From Phoronis australis (taxonomy: Eukaryota; Phoronida; Phoronidae): a stretch of DNA of 37,067 bases. The notes under the pieces are model-generated. The model saw only the letters and a list, made by a program, of their open reading frames with translations. It did no database searches and was not told the origin of the DNA. Location of the stretch: assembly GCA_002633005.1 (NCBI GenBank), contig NMRA01000069.1:812694-849760 (forward strand). Direction: 5' to 3'. The position numbers were made by a program, and so were the translations under genes. Shown here piece after piece: positions 1 to 10,861 of the stretch (positions are counted from its first letter, which is position 1; each line of letters starts with the position of its first letter).

Positions 1-264
1 GTACAGATGACTATGGATAATAATGACAACTGTGAACAATGAGTGTACAGATGACTATGGATAATAATGACAACTGTAAACAATGAGTGTACAGATGACT
101 ATGGATAATAATGACAACTGTAAACAATGAGTGTACAGATGACTATGGATAATAATGACAACTGTGAACAATGAGTGTACAGATGACTATGGATAATAAT
201 GACAACTGTAAACAATGAGTGTACAGATGACTATGGATAATAATGACAACTGTAAACAATGACG
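1..264. repeat. 44-bp minisatellite, six copies
   Basis: Six direct copies start at 1, 45, 89, 133, 177 and 221; each begins gtacagatgactatgg, and the copies differ by one or two bases. The array runs off the left edge, so the true copy number is unknown. It lies in the intron before the lectin A last exon. A single related unit sits at the matching intron position of lectin B (about 8603-8635), so this is a local expansion of ordinary intron sequence. Confidence 0.95.
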
Positions 265-1343
265 AAGATTGATGATGACTACTGGAGATGTCTGGTGGAC
301 ATTTTTTGATTAATGACTCATGAAGATGTGATGGTAACAATTAATAAAGATGATAACAATTAATAAAGGTGATACTTGATGATCCTTTTCCCCTTTTGTG
401 GGTATTATCGGCAAGACTTTGGCGTACACGAATGTTAGTCCATTAACCTTTAAACCACGCAACACATTTGGCAATTTATGGCATTGATGTACTCAGTGAT
501 GCTCTCTTTAAGGAAGCTTGTAGGCCTAATGTTGAGCTCTGACTATATGAATGTTTTGAGACAAGCAACATCTGGAGATGGAATAAAGCGGATCTGTATG
601 AACTTTATAGTTATGACACAAAACAAGTTGAGATGGACTACAGCCGCTGTACATCATTGAGCACTTTAAGTTGAACTTGTAAGCTAATTCCTTATCTCTG
701 TGCTTGCTTGGTCAAATTGGTTCGAAACCCAACAAATGATGTGAATATGAAGTACGTTGAAAATTACTAAATGTTTTTAAGAATGAGTTTTGTGTTGCAA
801 ATGATCCACCGTAAATCACTCAACTGTGACCAGAAAGTATCATGAAGTGGTGCTAGCAAATAACAAGCATGATGCGGGCTGTGAGCCCCCAAGGAACGCC
901 ATTATTGAAAAGTTTGCATATTTGCAATTTTTTTGTTTTCACATTTACAAGTTGTCAATTAATACAACTGCACTTTGTTTAGCGTAGATTTTGTTAAGTA
1001 GCATCGTCGTTTAGTTCATGAGTTAGGAGCATAAGACATCTTTAATGCTATAAAACTGTATGATAACAGCTTGTTATGAATCAGAAGAGAAGACTGCCAG
1101 CTTAAAAAGGAAACGTCAGTTTCTGACTGCTTGAGATCATGCTCTGCAGACTGAGTATCTCACTGAAACGAGCCAACACTTTGCGCGTAGCCTCAGCAAA
1201 CAATGAATCAGTTCTTTCCAAGCCGGCGAATCACCTTCAACTTGAGTAAGAAAGAGAATTAGGCCAATCAAAATTATAAATGGTTTAACAGAAAATTTAT
1301 CCAGTATAGGTAAAAAAATTTATTTTGCTAAAAGTTAAAGCTT

Positions 1344-1361
1344 GTATATATATATATATAT
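1344..1361. repeat. (TA)n microsatellite
   Basis: A pure TA dinucleotide run of about 9 units inside the lectin A intron. Confidence 0.9.
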
Positions 1362-1696
1362 TTGCCATCCGAATGAATTCCAGAATTATGATAAACGACA
1401 CGAGATCATTGACCTCGATAGTACACACTACTATGGGATGCACGAAAACCTTGCGTCAACCTATTTTCGTCAATTTCACGAACTCTATTTTCAGACTCTT
1501 TTGACAACTAACATTGCATGAGTACATGACGAAAAGGACTGCCAATACCCCAATGATCAGAATCAAGAAAATTCAACATCGACTTGAATTTCGGTATCCT
1601 AAAATTCAGAGACACTCCAAATTGAAGAATCATCACCTGGTTAGTTATTTCTACATGGTTACTACAATACCTTGATACAATGTCTGTTTGTTCCAG

Positions 1697-1818
1697 ATGG
1701 AGAACCCAATAACGATGATGGCAGCGAAAATTGTGCTGAGATAACGCCAACCACTTACAACAGAAAATGGAATGACCAGTCATGCAGTGACAGAAATTTT
1801 GTATTGTGTGAATTCTAG
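1697..1818 (+). CDS. C-type lectin A, last coding exon (partial gene)
   Basis: This is the C-terminal third of a long-form C-type lectin domain. The exon follows a pyrimidine-rich acceptor (tgtttgttccag) and enters with two bases of a split codon, as in lectins B and C. It reads GEPNNDDGSENCAEI, then RKWNDQSC, and ends VLCEF before a TAG. EPN and WND are the two calcium and sugar-binding motifs of the family; EPN is classically the mannose-type signature, so mannose-like binding is an inference. The three cysteines match the last three in B and C. The protein stops right after the final cysteine motif and lacks the AYRPD-type tail of the paralogues. The first exon (signal peptide, stalk, first part of the lectin domain) must lie left of the window. 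The gene looks intact here, but I cannot tell whether it is functional as a whole. Confidence 0.85.
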
Positions 1819-1848
1819 AACACAGCGGATCAAGTCCATGGATAAATT

Positions 1849-3681
1849 AGGGCCCGGACTCCAATATCCGTACTCGGACTCAACTCAGACTCAAACTCAC
1901 ACTTCATACTCAACTCGAGAGTACAATCTCAGCTTTTGTGTATTCAATGTCATACTCGAAAAATCTATACTCGAAATTTCGAGCATGTACTCACTTTTTG
2001 AGTATACTCGAAATGAGTAGTATCTCATCTTTTCGAGTATGATTTTGGGTAAAAATACTGAGTATATGCTCCAAATTTCAAGTTTTGTTTGGCAGTGTGC
2101 TTGAAATCGTACTCAAAAATATGAAGAGCGGAGGTGAGACACAGACAGATTATTCCACAAGCAAGAGAAGAAAATATCGAAAGACCACTGAGAGAAACAG
2201 GAAATTTTTGGAAAATTTAAGTCCTCATACCAAATTTCAGTGCTTCAGTTTCAGTCCAGAGACAATAGTTTTCATATTAAATCATTTTCATATTAAGCCA
2301 CCGTATCACCGCACTTCATTGCCTCCATCCTACTCTACGATTCCCGGAACGGGCGCATTCTAATCTTTTATTGATGAGTCACTACAACAGTCAAAAGCAA
2401 CTGTGGGGAAAGCCATGTTGGAAGTTTGTGCTGCCCTGATTGCAGTAGGTGTGCAATGGTTGCTACTGTTTCCCAAAGACGAGGCGGCATGGAAAGTTAA
2501 GCGAGTTTCTTTCCCTGTCATGTTGAGCCTACATTCCACATCATAGTCTTAGTCGACAATTCCTCAATCCCCGAATGGTATTCTAGATTTTACATGCCGA
2601 TTTCTAATTAGACGTCTCGTAACGTTCACTGATGAACTCTGAATGCCTGTGCATGTAGTGTTTTGTAACTCACACGCCAAATGTCAACTAACTTGATACA
2701 TCCCGGTAAAACTCAAAGATACAATTATCAAAGTTTTAACATCGGCGTAGGCCTACACAACAGTGGGCTCTATATCAAGACTAATTAGCAAGAGAAAAAG
2801 CAAATACAGGGGTTGAGCAGGAACCAAACAAGTAAGGCCCAAAATGTCGACAGGTGTATTGGCTGACCAGGGAAACTGGCTCACTACGGAAGAATGCGCT
2901 AGCAATTAAGGCCCAAACTTTTGAAACTCAACCTCCCCTCAAAGAAAATGTACACTTCGAACTCTCCCTTAAAAATGTTGGTTATGGACCTGTGATATGG
3001 TACGTGACCCCCGGACCCGGGTCACCGGCCCACCACTGCATCATTGAGAAAGAAAATTTCAATATGCCCTCAATACTTGGTCTGACCATGCCAATTTTTG
3101 GATTAAATGACATTTACTCCTAAAAGTATGTGTCAAGTTTACGAGAGCATGAACCCCTTTTGACCCCTGCCTAAATCAGCCACTGGACTTGTACCGTTTC
3201 GGCTGCTGATGTGACTTTGATGTGATGAGCTGTTACACTCGACTTAAATTTCTTAAGACATCTTCGGGAGACAAGGAAAGCAAGAAGTAAAGCTTAGTAA
3301 TTGGCGAATATATCAAGAAGTCTATATTTTTTGGTTTAAGAGTTTTGTATTCTAACTGAAAACAAATCATGAATAACAGTTACAGAACCATCCCCATTCC
3401 ATGATATACTCTTGAAACGACAGCAGACGATGTAGTTGCTGCAGTAGCCTATGCCAATAGGGGGCGCTGAATTGGTGCAACTGTGAGTGGTTTTGCATTT
3501 CATATCATAAAGAGTTCCATAGCAACTCAAGAACAATTCTCAGATTCGAGTACATTTGGAATCTACTCGAAATGCGACATGAAATACGCTTTTTCGAAGA
3601 CGACTCCAGTGAGCGAGATTTTGAGTATGAAATCTCGAATATGAGTATGAGTATGAGTACAGAGATTGGAGACGAGGCCCT
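1849..3681. mobile_element. probable old DNA transposon with diverged terminal inverted repeats
   Basis: The left end at 1849 begins AGGGCCCGGACTCCAATA. The reverse complement of the right end at 3681 begins AGGGCCTCGTCTCCAATC. About 27 of the first 34 positions agree. Both ends continue inward into runs of ACTC and TACTCGA motifs (about 1870-2045 and 3555-3660), like the subterminal repeats of some transposons. The interior holds only short open frames that I do not recognise, and no transposase. No clear target-site duplication is visible, so the superfamily is unassigned. The left end lies 30 bp after the lectin A stop codon. Confidence 0.55.
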
Positions 3682-3784
3682 GATTTCGGTACAACACATT
3701 ACCACATTCATAAGCAATGTATTGAAAAGTTCAGACCATCAGTTGATATATTTAGACAAGTTCTTATAACTATCAATTTGCAAA

Positions 3785-3855
3785 AAATGTTATGCTTTCT
3801 CACATCCCACTTGACTGGTGATCATGGCTTGTGCGTGAGAGAAGAGTGTCATGCT
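3785..3855. repeat. dispersed repeat, copy 1
   Basis: A stretch starting gctttctcacatcccacttg and running through gactggtgatcatgg is nearly the same as one at 18168-18240. The ends of the shared block are partly self-complementary (tttctcaca and tgtgagagaaa in the second copy). No coding potential was seen. Confidence 0.6.
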
Positions 3856-3929
3856 TGACGTATACCTTGTAATAAAGTTTTATCTACCACAGTGTTATTC
3901 GAATGAGATGGACACCAAAAATAGACTCG

Positions 3930-4890
3930 AAAATAATAAAAACGGTCAATGAGAGGCATAAACTGCCTCAAATCCAACTGAAAACAGGCAGGTGTCATTG
4001 ATTACAAAAACCTATTTGCCAAATTTCACAAGAATCTGGCTAGTACCTCCAGAGATACAGAAAACAGAATGTAATTGTTACTAGAAGATACAGCAGTAGT
4101 CAGATCCAGCCAAAAATCATCCGGGACCTTCATATACACCTGCCAAATTTAACAGCATCCGGGGCCACCTTCATAAAAATACACCTGCCAAATTTAACAG
4201 CATCCGGGACCACCTTCATAAAAATACACCTGCCAAATTTAACAGCATCCGGGGCCACCTTCATAAAAATACACCTGCCAAATTTAACAGAGATCTTGAA
4301 CAGAGTTTAGGATATACAGTCATGGACACAAAAAAAGTCGGCTGTCCTCTTCCCCAACATAAAATTTATATGCCAATTTTAACAATCATCTTCAAAGTGT
4401 TTTGGCCGATAATAAAAACCTGCCATTAGGTGGCATTTACTACATGAAATCCATCCAAAAACGAGATAAACTGTTTTTTAATAGCTACCTATTCACAAAA
4501 TTTCATCAACATCGTCAAGGAAGTCCAAAGAAACAGAAGAAAACTGGACAAAATAAAACTGTGACTAGGGGGACACAGCAGATTCGCCAGAAAGCTTCCT
4601 CATCTGTTGTCACCATCAACTACACTACTCTGAAGATATGAAATAAGGCTTACTGTAAAGAACAAAAAGTGCCACTAGAGGACACACCGGGAGCTGGATG
4701 CATTCAAACTTCACTCGTGCTGTCCCATCCATAAAGGGAGAGTATCCGCCAAGTTTCATGAACATGAAAACCGATACAAGAAAATCTGCCGCGGTTCGCT
4801 CGAGTTACCCCTCACAGGATGCCATCTTGAGAAAGTTGTGTGAAATCATGTCAGGTGATAAATAATATGTGCAGGGGACACAAATCTTAC
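3930..4890. repeat. diverged tandem repeat region, same family as 6455-7840
   Basis: The motif set ccactagggggcac, aatccatccaaaaat, acacctgccaaatttca and a closing agatacag recurs here at irregular spacing, for example around 4079, 4426, 4565 and 4671. A younger 45-bp array is embedded at 4118-4291. No gene is present; the 79-codon open frame around 4402-4641 is made of the repeat. Confidence 0.65.
4118..4291. repeat. 45-bp minisatellite
   Basis: The word tgccaaatttaacag recurs at 4141, 4186, 4231 and 4276, exactly 45 bp apart, with almost no divergence. The unit is a recently amplified piece of the surrounding older family. Confidence 0.9.
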
Positions 4891-6365
4891 AAATTCCACC
4901 AGATATTTTATTATGCAATATTTTTTGTTTTAGTTAATTGGATGACCACCCAAGTTATCACTTCCAGATGTGTCTTCGGCATGCAGATAAGAAACTTCTG
5001 ACAAAGAGTAGGCAAATTTGTAAAAACTTCCCCTGCTGTTTCAGGGTCCGGCAAATTTATTATGGATTTCAGGACCAACACGATGACAGGTTTTAAGAAG
5101 ACGCTATATAGTACGAACTTGCACCCACAGTTGAGTTTTGAAAGTTAAACTCGGTATCCAACAATTGACTTTATGGGCCAACTCGTGAACACCTCCACGA
5201 CGACATTAACAGTGTTGAATGCAAGCTGAGCAAATTGGCTAATGATTCTAAAACGTCAATTTTGAGCACATTAATCCAAACCAAGTGATTCAATTCACTG
5301 GTTTGGTTATGACAAAACAAAATCTATGTGAAGGTTATGTAAGACCCTTGAAAAATATTCAAATTTAACTAACTTCCGAAAATCATATCTTACAAATAAC
5401 TGATCGTATTCACAGATACTATGCTGTATACATTGCTAATATCCAAAGTGTAGTTAGGAATTATTTATAAAACAGTAGATTATTGCATGGTGAGCTATCA
5501 AAAATTATAGGGTTATGTTATTAAACTTGTCTCCCCCTAAAATTCGTCAAGGACCTTATGTTTCAGAGACTGAAAATAGAGACACTTACGGCCAATACCG
5601 TAGACTTTTAATCATAATTAGTTCTGTGGTTTGATAGAACATTTATATGAAAGAACAAAATTTGTTACACAGTGTCAGGAGTGGAACATTTATGATTTCT
5701 ATGAAAGAACTCAAATAGTTCCATAAAACAAAATTATTTAGAAAAAGGAAACAGTGTTTTTGAGGTTTCATCACGAACAATATTTTATATCAAATGGAAT
5801 TTGGTCATGTTCATGATACGGTAAATATCAACAATTTTATGGTGGACAATTGAAACTTTAATTTCTCATTTTTCATAAAAGGTATGTATCATCAAGTTTA
5901 CCATGAATTCTACACAACAGCAAACACCAGAAAATATTAAAATTGTAGGCATTTGCAACAATGTAAGAAGACATTAAAAACGAAAATGGGCAAACTTTTG
6001 TCTGAAATTATCCCACAATTGTTTTGCTAAAAACACACACGTGTTGATAAGGACCTGTAGAACCTTATGCTAATGGCTTGCAAAGTCATGTTTTGAGTTG
6101 TTGAAATAACACGACCATGCATACTACAAAATCATCAATTTCTACATTTCAGTTGTTCCCAGCCTCTTACATTGTAGGTGAAAGTGGCACACTTCTGTTG
6201 TGGCCTTGGACACATAATGTTTACATTAGGATCAACCCTGGTTATGTGATTAGAAGTACCTAACTGTCAAACTGATATCTGATAAGCATTAATGTATGAG
6301 TGTGTTGCCCTTTGGTAACAGATTATTTGTACTTCAGATTACAGAGAACAAAACCTGGTTAAAAA
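4890..6365. other. gene-free upstream DNA, partly duplicated upstream of lectin C
   Basis: AT-rich sequence without a credible coding frame. About 5600-5910 is recognisably similar to 11460-11750; shared words include agttctgtggtt, atgatttct, gaactcaaa and catgatac. Both stretches lie about 2.0-2.4 kb before the ATG of a lectin gene. This shows that the tandem duplication that made lectins B and C included long 5' flanks. Confidence 0.6.
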
Positions 6366-6367
6366 CC

Positions 6368-6454
6368 AACAAGAGCAAGGCAGAGGTTGAAATGCACCAA
6401 CCACTGTAACGCAAATGGAGTGTTTCTACGGGTATTTACTAGTGTCTAAAATGG
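6368..6454. repeat. dispersed repeat head, copy 1
   Basis: It begins AACAAGAGCAAGGCAGAGGT and then gttgaaatgc. It matches the starts of the repeats at 10862 and 36844, and in all three cases leads into the same xxATGGCCACTAGA-type body. A shared left boundary at three places suggests a mobile family or a fixed duplication boundary. Confidence 0.6.
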
Positions 6455-7840
6455 CCACTAGACTGTGCAGAATACATCAAATTCATTCCAAAATGGAAAT
6501 ATGCTATTGAACTCATATTATCAGAAACTTGTTCACCAAATTTCAATAAAAACCATCAAAAAACTCTAAAAATACAGAGGCAAATGTAAAAACTAAAATT
6601 GTCACTAGGGAGTACACTGGTAGTCAGAACCATCAAAAAGTTTTAGATAGCTGTTGTCACATTCTTAGTATGTATAACATTAGCAAAATTTCACAAAGAT
6701 CCTTCAAAGAACATACAGCCTAGGATGCAGACAAAATCACCACCAGGACATGTCACAGATGTAACATGCGTCCAAAAATCAATGTCTTCTCATCAGGTAC
6801 ACATCTGTCACGTTTTCTAAATAATCTTTAAACAGTTCGGATGATGAGGAGGTGGATACAACAAAGGCTTGAAAAAATAGAAATAACCACTAGGTAGTGC
6901 AAAAATACATTGAACCCATGAAAAATGGAAGACTTATCATCATCATAATCTTATTTTATTTGACAAATGAACTGAAGCTGCCATAAAGGTAAATGTAAAA
7001 AAACTAAAACTGCAACTCGGTGGAACAACAATAGTCCTATAGGTCTGAAACAAGTCATGTTTTGTGAGCTTTATCAGTACATGTCCACAAAGATCCTACA
7101 AAGAGTTAAGGAGAGCAGTGTTAGACAAAAAATGCAACTAGGGGGCGCCAAAGCAGTCAAACCTGTCTGAATATCAATGTCAACTAAAGCCATCTCACCA
7201 GAAATACATCTGGCAACTTTCACAAGGAACCTTCAAATAGTTTGGCCAACAGAGAAGGGGACACCAAAACAGGTTCGAATCTGTTAAAAATCCCCATTAG
7301 GTGGCACACAATTGGTCAAATTTGTCCAAATATAGGAAAACATTGCAGTCACCAAAATTGTAACCCATCTGCAAAATCTCATAAAAATAAATCAATTAAC
7401 TCCCTAGATATATAGGAAGAATTTTTTAAAATGTCACTCTAATTGTCGGATTGGTCTGAAAAATGATATAGTTCATTGTCATCTGCTAAACTTCAATAAG
7501 TTCTTGCAAAGGGTTGAGGAGATTCAGCCGTGAATGTAAAATTGGCAGATACAAAAGGTGGCACAGAATTGTCAATGACGTCCGAAAATGAAAGGGTATT
7601 GTCAACTTCAAGATAGAAACCTATTGGCTAAGTTTTAGGAAAATCCATCCAAGATTTCCGAAGATACAGAGGCAACCGTAAAAAAATTACTACTAAGGAG
7701 CAAAGCGGTAGCAGGATCCGGTTGAAATTTGTTGTCACCCGTCATCAGCTTCGGCTTCATAGAAATACACCTGCCAAATCTCATCAAGATTCTGCCAGAC
7801 ACCCAGACAGAGAGGAGGCCACAAGGTAATAAGCACGAAA
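6455..7840. repeat. diverged tandem array, about 135-bp unit
   Basis: The anchor motif (aatggccactagggggcac and variants) occurs at about 6461, 6601, 6740, 6887, 7014, 7135, 7301, 7432, 7553 and 7690. Spacings run from 121 to 166 bp, mean near 135. Each unit then has a catccaaaaat-like segment, a cacctgccaaatttcac-like segment and a caaagagttnaggagatacag-like segment, in that order. The units are strongly diverged, so the array is old. It ends about 100 bp before the lectin B core promoter. Confidence 0.75.
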
Positions 7841-7913
7841 ATACCGATAACCCAAATTGTAAATGTATTTGTAAAGGTAAAACAAAACTATTATATCACA
7901 GAGTCTCCAAAAC

Positions 7914-7938
7914 AGATAAGACATAGCCTGTATATCAT
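7914..7938 (+). promoter_or_regulatory. lectin B core promoter: GATA site plus TATA-like box
   Basis: AGATAAG at 7914-7920 is followed ten bases later by a TATA-like tatatcat at 7931-7938. The same pair, in the same order and spacing, occurs before lectin C (13337-13357). Placing transcription start about 30 bp after the TATA box gives a 5' UTR near 45 bases. Conservation between paralogues is visible in the sequence; a role for a GATA factor is inference. Confidence 0.5.
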
Positions 7939-8006
7939 ACTGCCAGGTCACGTTTTGCATCAGATGCAGCACAAAGTCTATCTGCACGAGAGGCGACACC
8001 AACACT

Positions 8007-8502
8007 ATGCTTTTCACTCTAGTTCTACTGAGCGTTCTACTCACTGCAGTTGACGCCAAGCCACTCAGACACAGACGGCACGTGCCCGAAGATCCTCTAA
8101 TCAGCATGTTCAGACAACAAGAGCAGGCGATGCAACAACTCAGCAGTCTGGTTGCCAACGTCTCCCACATGATGGGTGAGAAGATGGAACGCATTGAAAA
8201 AGCACAGCAGCGACTGGAGATGAGACTGTACTCACATTGCCCAACACTGTACACAATAATAGGGCAATCTTGTTACAAATTATACACGGATAAAACTGAC
8301 TGGTTCGAAGCGCGCAAAAAATGCCAAGCTGACGGAGCCCAGCTAGTTGCTATAGAAACTGCAGCAGAGCAAGGAGTAGTGGTGCAATTAATAAGTGGAT
8401 ATCCACGCGAATCCGTGTGGATAGGTGGAAACGACCATAACACGGAAGGACATTTTGTGTGGGACGCTACAGGGTCGGACCTCTACTACACTAACTGGGA
8501 GG
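8007..8502 (+). CDS. lectin B exon 1
   Basis: It starts at the ATG that opens the signal peptide; the matching ATG of lectin C is at 13428. It ends after TNWE plus one base of the next codon, at the donor G|gtgagtt. It codes for the signal peptide, stalk and first half of the lectin domain. Confidence 0.9.
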
Positions 8503-9526
8503 GTGAGTTAAAATATTGCCTTGAACATAGTTTGAAAATGACCTGAAACTGTAGAGGAGAACGACACTTGGTGAAAGTGATGAAGAACAATGACGATACC
8601 CATGACTATGGATGACAATGACAACTGTAATTGATAACGGCAATTGATGATGACTGATGGAGATTTTGCCTAATGGAGATGTTGCCTGACGGATATGTTA
8701 CCTAACGGAGATTTTTTGATGATCCTGCCCCTTTAAAGTTTTGTGGGTGCGAGACTGTGATGAAGATGGTAAGACTATCACCGTAATCATTCAATAAAAT
8801 TAGCAATTGATGGCATTGATGTACTCAGTGATGCTCAGAAAACAATTTGGTATATGTTCCCTTTTAAGAAAGCCTGTAATGTTGAGCTCTGACTAAGGAG
8901 ACTATACGAACGTTTTGTGACATGCAACAACTGGAGGTCTGACTTAGGACACTATTTCAGTATAAATGTTTTAAGATGCGCAACGAAATGGATTAAAGCT
9001 GCTCTAAATATTATTTTGCTCAAAGATAGAGCTTGTACGAAATTTCAGAAGCAGGCAAGGATTGCCATCTAAATTCAAGAATTATGACAAACAATAAGGA
9101 ATCATTTGTTTTGATGTTATACATTAGTATGTGGACAAATGAAAACGTGTCAGCGACTATTTCCAACAATTTCATGAACTGCCAAATCTATTTTCAAACT
9201 CTTTCAACAAAAAACATGGAATAGAATATTCTTAACGTGAGGAATTTAGAAATTCAAAATTGACTTAAAATTTTGGTGTCCTAAATTTCAGTGTCCAAAT
9301 TGAAAAAAATTCACCTGTTCAGCTATTTCATTATGGCAGGCAGGTTTATAACTTGATACAGCATTACCTCTTTGTTCCAGACGGACAGCCCAATAACCTC
9401 AATGGCAGCCAAAATTGTGTAGAGATTGCACCAACAACTAACACCAGAAAATGGAATGATGAGCTATGCAGTTACAAACAGTTGACATTGTGTGAAGCCT
9501 ACAGACCGGATGAATCCCGTGGGTAA
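8007..9526 (+). CDS. secreted C-type lectin B, complete (two exons)
   Basis: Exons 8007-8502 and 9381-9526 encode about 213 residues. Residues 1-17 (MLFTLVLLSVLLTAVDA) are a clear signal peptide, followed by a basic KPLRHRRH stretch that could be a processing site. Residues about 25-75 form a glutamine-rich, heptad-like stalk with a possible N-glycosylation site (NVS), suggesting oligomerisation. The lectin domain starts near SHCP and has the long-form six cysteines: SHC, QSCYKL, KKCQADGAQL, NCVEI, ELC and TLCE. Calcium motifs are QPN and WND. QPN is neither textbook EPN (mannose) nor QPD (galactose), so the ligand is open. The intron splits a codon after its first base, as in lectin C, and sits just before the QPN loop. 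The likely role is extracellular glycan recognition, perhaps in immunity; that is inferred from the family. Confidence 0.92.
8503..9380 (+). other. lectin B intron (878 bp)
   Basis: The donor is gtgagtt and the acceptor is ctctttgttccag. It is alignable in patches with the lectin A intron and with the two ends of the lectin C intron, and contains one ancestral unit of the 44-bp sequence amplified at 1-264. Nothing coding was seen. Confidence 0.85.
9381..9526 (+). CDS. lectin B exon 2
   Basis: It enters with two bases completing an Asp codon, then reads GQPNNLNGSQNCVEI, RKWNDELC and LTLCEAYRPDESRG, followed by TAA. It supplies the calcium site and the last three cysteines of the domain. Confidence 0.9.
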
Positions 9527-10444
9527 TGGGAAAAGGAATGAATTTCCGTCGACTAGTCAAGTAACCTCGCCACAATTTGACATATCCTACAAATTTAAAA
9601 AGCAGTATTTTGCTTTTCTGTTAATAAGGATGAAAAGTAATTACGTCACACACCAAGCAACTATGGTGTTCGTACACTAAATGTACAACCTATTTTTCCT
9701 TGAGAGCTTCGAGTTCCAGTTAATAGAGACAAAACCGGGAATACAAACTATTAGAGTCAAATGTTCCAGTTATTAGAAAATGAGTGCAACGAGGGCCTCC
9801 TAGAAGATGGTTTGGAATTGGCCAAATTATTGTCCTGGGTCATGGATTTAGTTCAAGATATATGGTAATACTTGAAAGTTTTGTCTTCCCATGTTTTCAA
9901 ATTTCAAGAACCTTGACGGCTTCAGTATCTTGGCTCTCAGTGATGCTGTCTTCAGCACCGTTTCCCATGCAGTGCACTAGATATTAAAAAATCAAGCCAG
10001 AGACAGTGGTTTTACCAACGCTCCCAACTTATTTAGTTGGAAGCTCTCGGATTTTGAAGATTCCCTTACCTTGTTACTGGATGTTTGTATAGCACCTTAT
10101 AATAATAAAAAATAAGTAAAACTTAATATTTTTCGCTTGTTGCATCTCGGTTAAATTGGCATTAGAGATTTCACCAATGTCGCAACAGGCAGTTCTTTAG
10201 CAATATAAACATTTTCAATAACTTTACACACGAGCATGAATTTACTCAGGGTCGATATTTACTGAAAAGTAACCCTGTGCGTCATGGCGCTCAACTGAAA
10301 TTTCTTAAAAGTTAAGAAGGAGTGTAGTAGAGCAGTAGACACTTATCGTATTCCAAAAAATCAGTAGACGCATGGAATGTGAATGTTTGCGGTAATAAGA
10401 AATAGAACAAGAGTAATTAGAAAATGGACGATCGCTGCACAAAT
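9527..10444 (+). other. lectin B 3' region
   Basis: No coding potential was seen. Candidate AATAAA polyadenylation signals lie in the run aataataaaaaataag near 10100-10116, about 580 bp after the stop codon. Confidence 0.4.
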
Positions 10445-10858
10445 AAAAAAGTTCATGTTAACTCAACGTTTCGTCTATTCGTAAGACATCATCAGGAAAT
10501 GTACAGTAGGACAACAGGTGTCAGTACCATTCAAGTCACATCCATGAGGTGAAATGAGAGTGAGATATACAGGGAAAGCTAGTAGGTCATCACCATAGTT
10601 GTAGGGTCACTGAGCTCTGCATGTTATTGAGAGAATCAGTAGCATGCTGGTCCTGAATGGCCAGTGACTCCTTGATATACAGTCATTCCTTAGAAGGTTC
10701 TTTACAAATAATACTGACTGAATTGTCTTGGAGGTTGCTGCTAATACAATGGCTATAGATGTTACTTTTGTCAGAGGTGTTATGTTCTTTCAGTCCATCA
10801 CAGAGATGTCTCTGAGTGAGTCCAATACAGAATTCCTTACTTTGGCCAAAAATGACGT
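10445..10858 (-). pseudogene. Penelope-like retroelement remnant, GIY-YIG endonuclease end
   Basis: Read on the minus strand, the piece gives CIGLTQRHLCDGLKEH, then KSNIYSHCIS. This is the pattern (YIG-T-R-L-R-EH, then S-I--H) of the GIY-YIG endonuclease at the C-terminus of Penelope-like reverse transcriptases. After a frame change it continues IKESLAIQDQ and LNNMQSSVTLQLW, which fits the conserved tail of that domain. About 10455-10495 reads FPDDVLRIDETLS and a stop, an ending typical of such elements. Frame breaks separate these blocks and the first tyrosine of the motif is replaced, so the copy is dead. The reverse transcriptase part is absent; the remnant is cut at about 10858, where another repeat begins. 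Confidence 0.65.
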
Positions 10859-10861
10859 TAG

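Larger units (their letters stand above)
1..1696 (+). other. intron of lectin A (5' exon outside the window)
   Basis: Non-coding sequence matching the lectin B intron in several places. The gactatggat unit at the left edge matches about 8608. The stretch ggcattgatgtactcagtga at 480 recurs at about 8812. The region just before the acceptor at 1540-1696 resembles 9240-9380 and 16430-16572. It is therefore the intron downstream of a first exon lying left of the window. A (TA)n run sits at 1344-1361. I see no other gene. Confidence 0.8.

Noticed and set aside
1-264. CRISPR-like regular repeats
   Set aside because: The copies are contiguous with no unique spacers, and the genome is animal.
715-735. 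GGTTCGAAACCC, looks like a tRNA T-arm
   Set aside because: The stem does not pair over five bases and no acceptor, D or anticodon arm surrounds it.
7265-7290. caggttcgaatctg, second T-arm-like word
   Set aside because: The loop length is wrong, and it lies inside the diverged tandem array without other tRNA parts.
7784-8254. 156-codon open frame on the minus strand
   Set aside because: It is antisense to lectin B exon 1; a similar antisense frame appears over lectin C because the exons are homologous.
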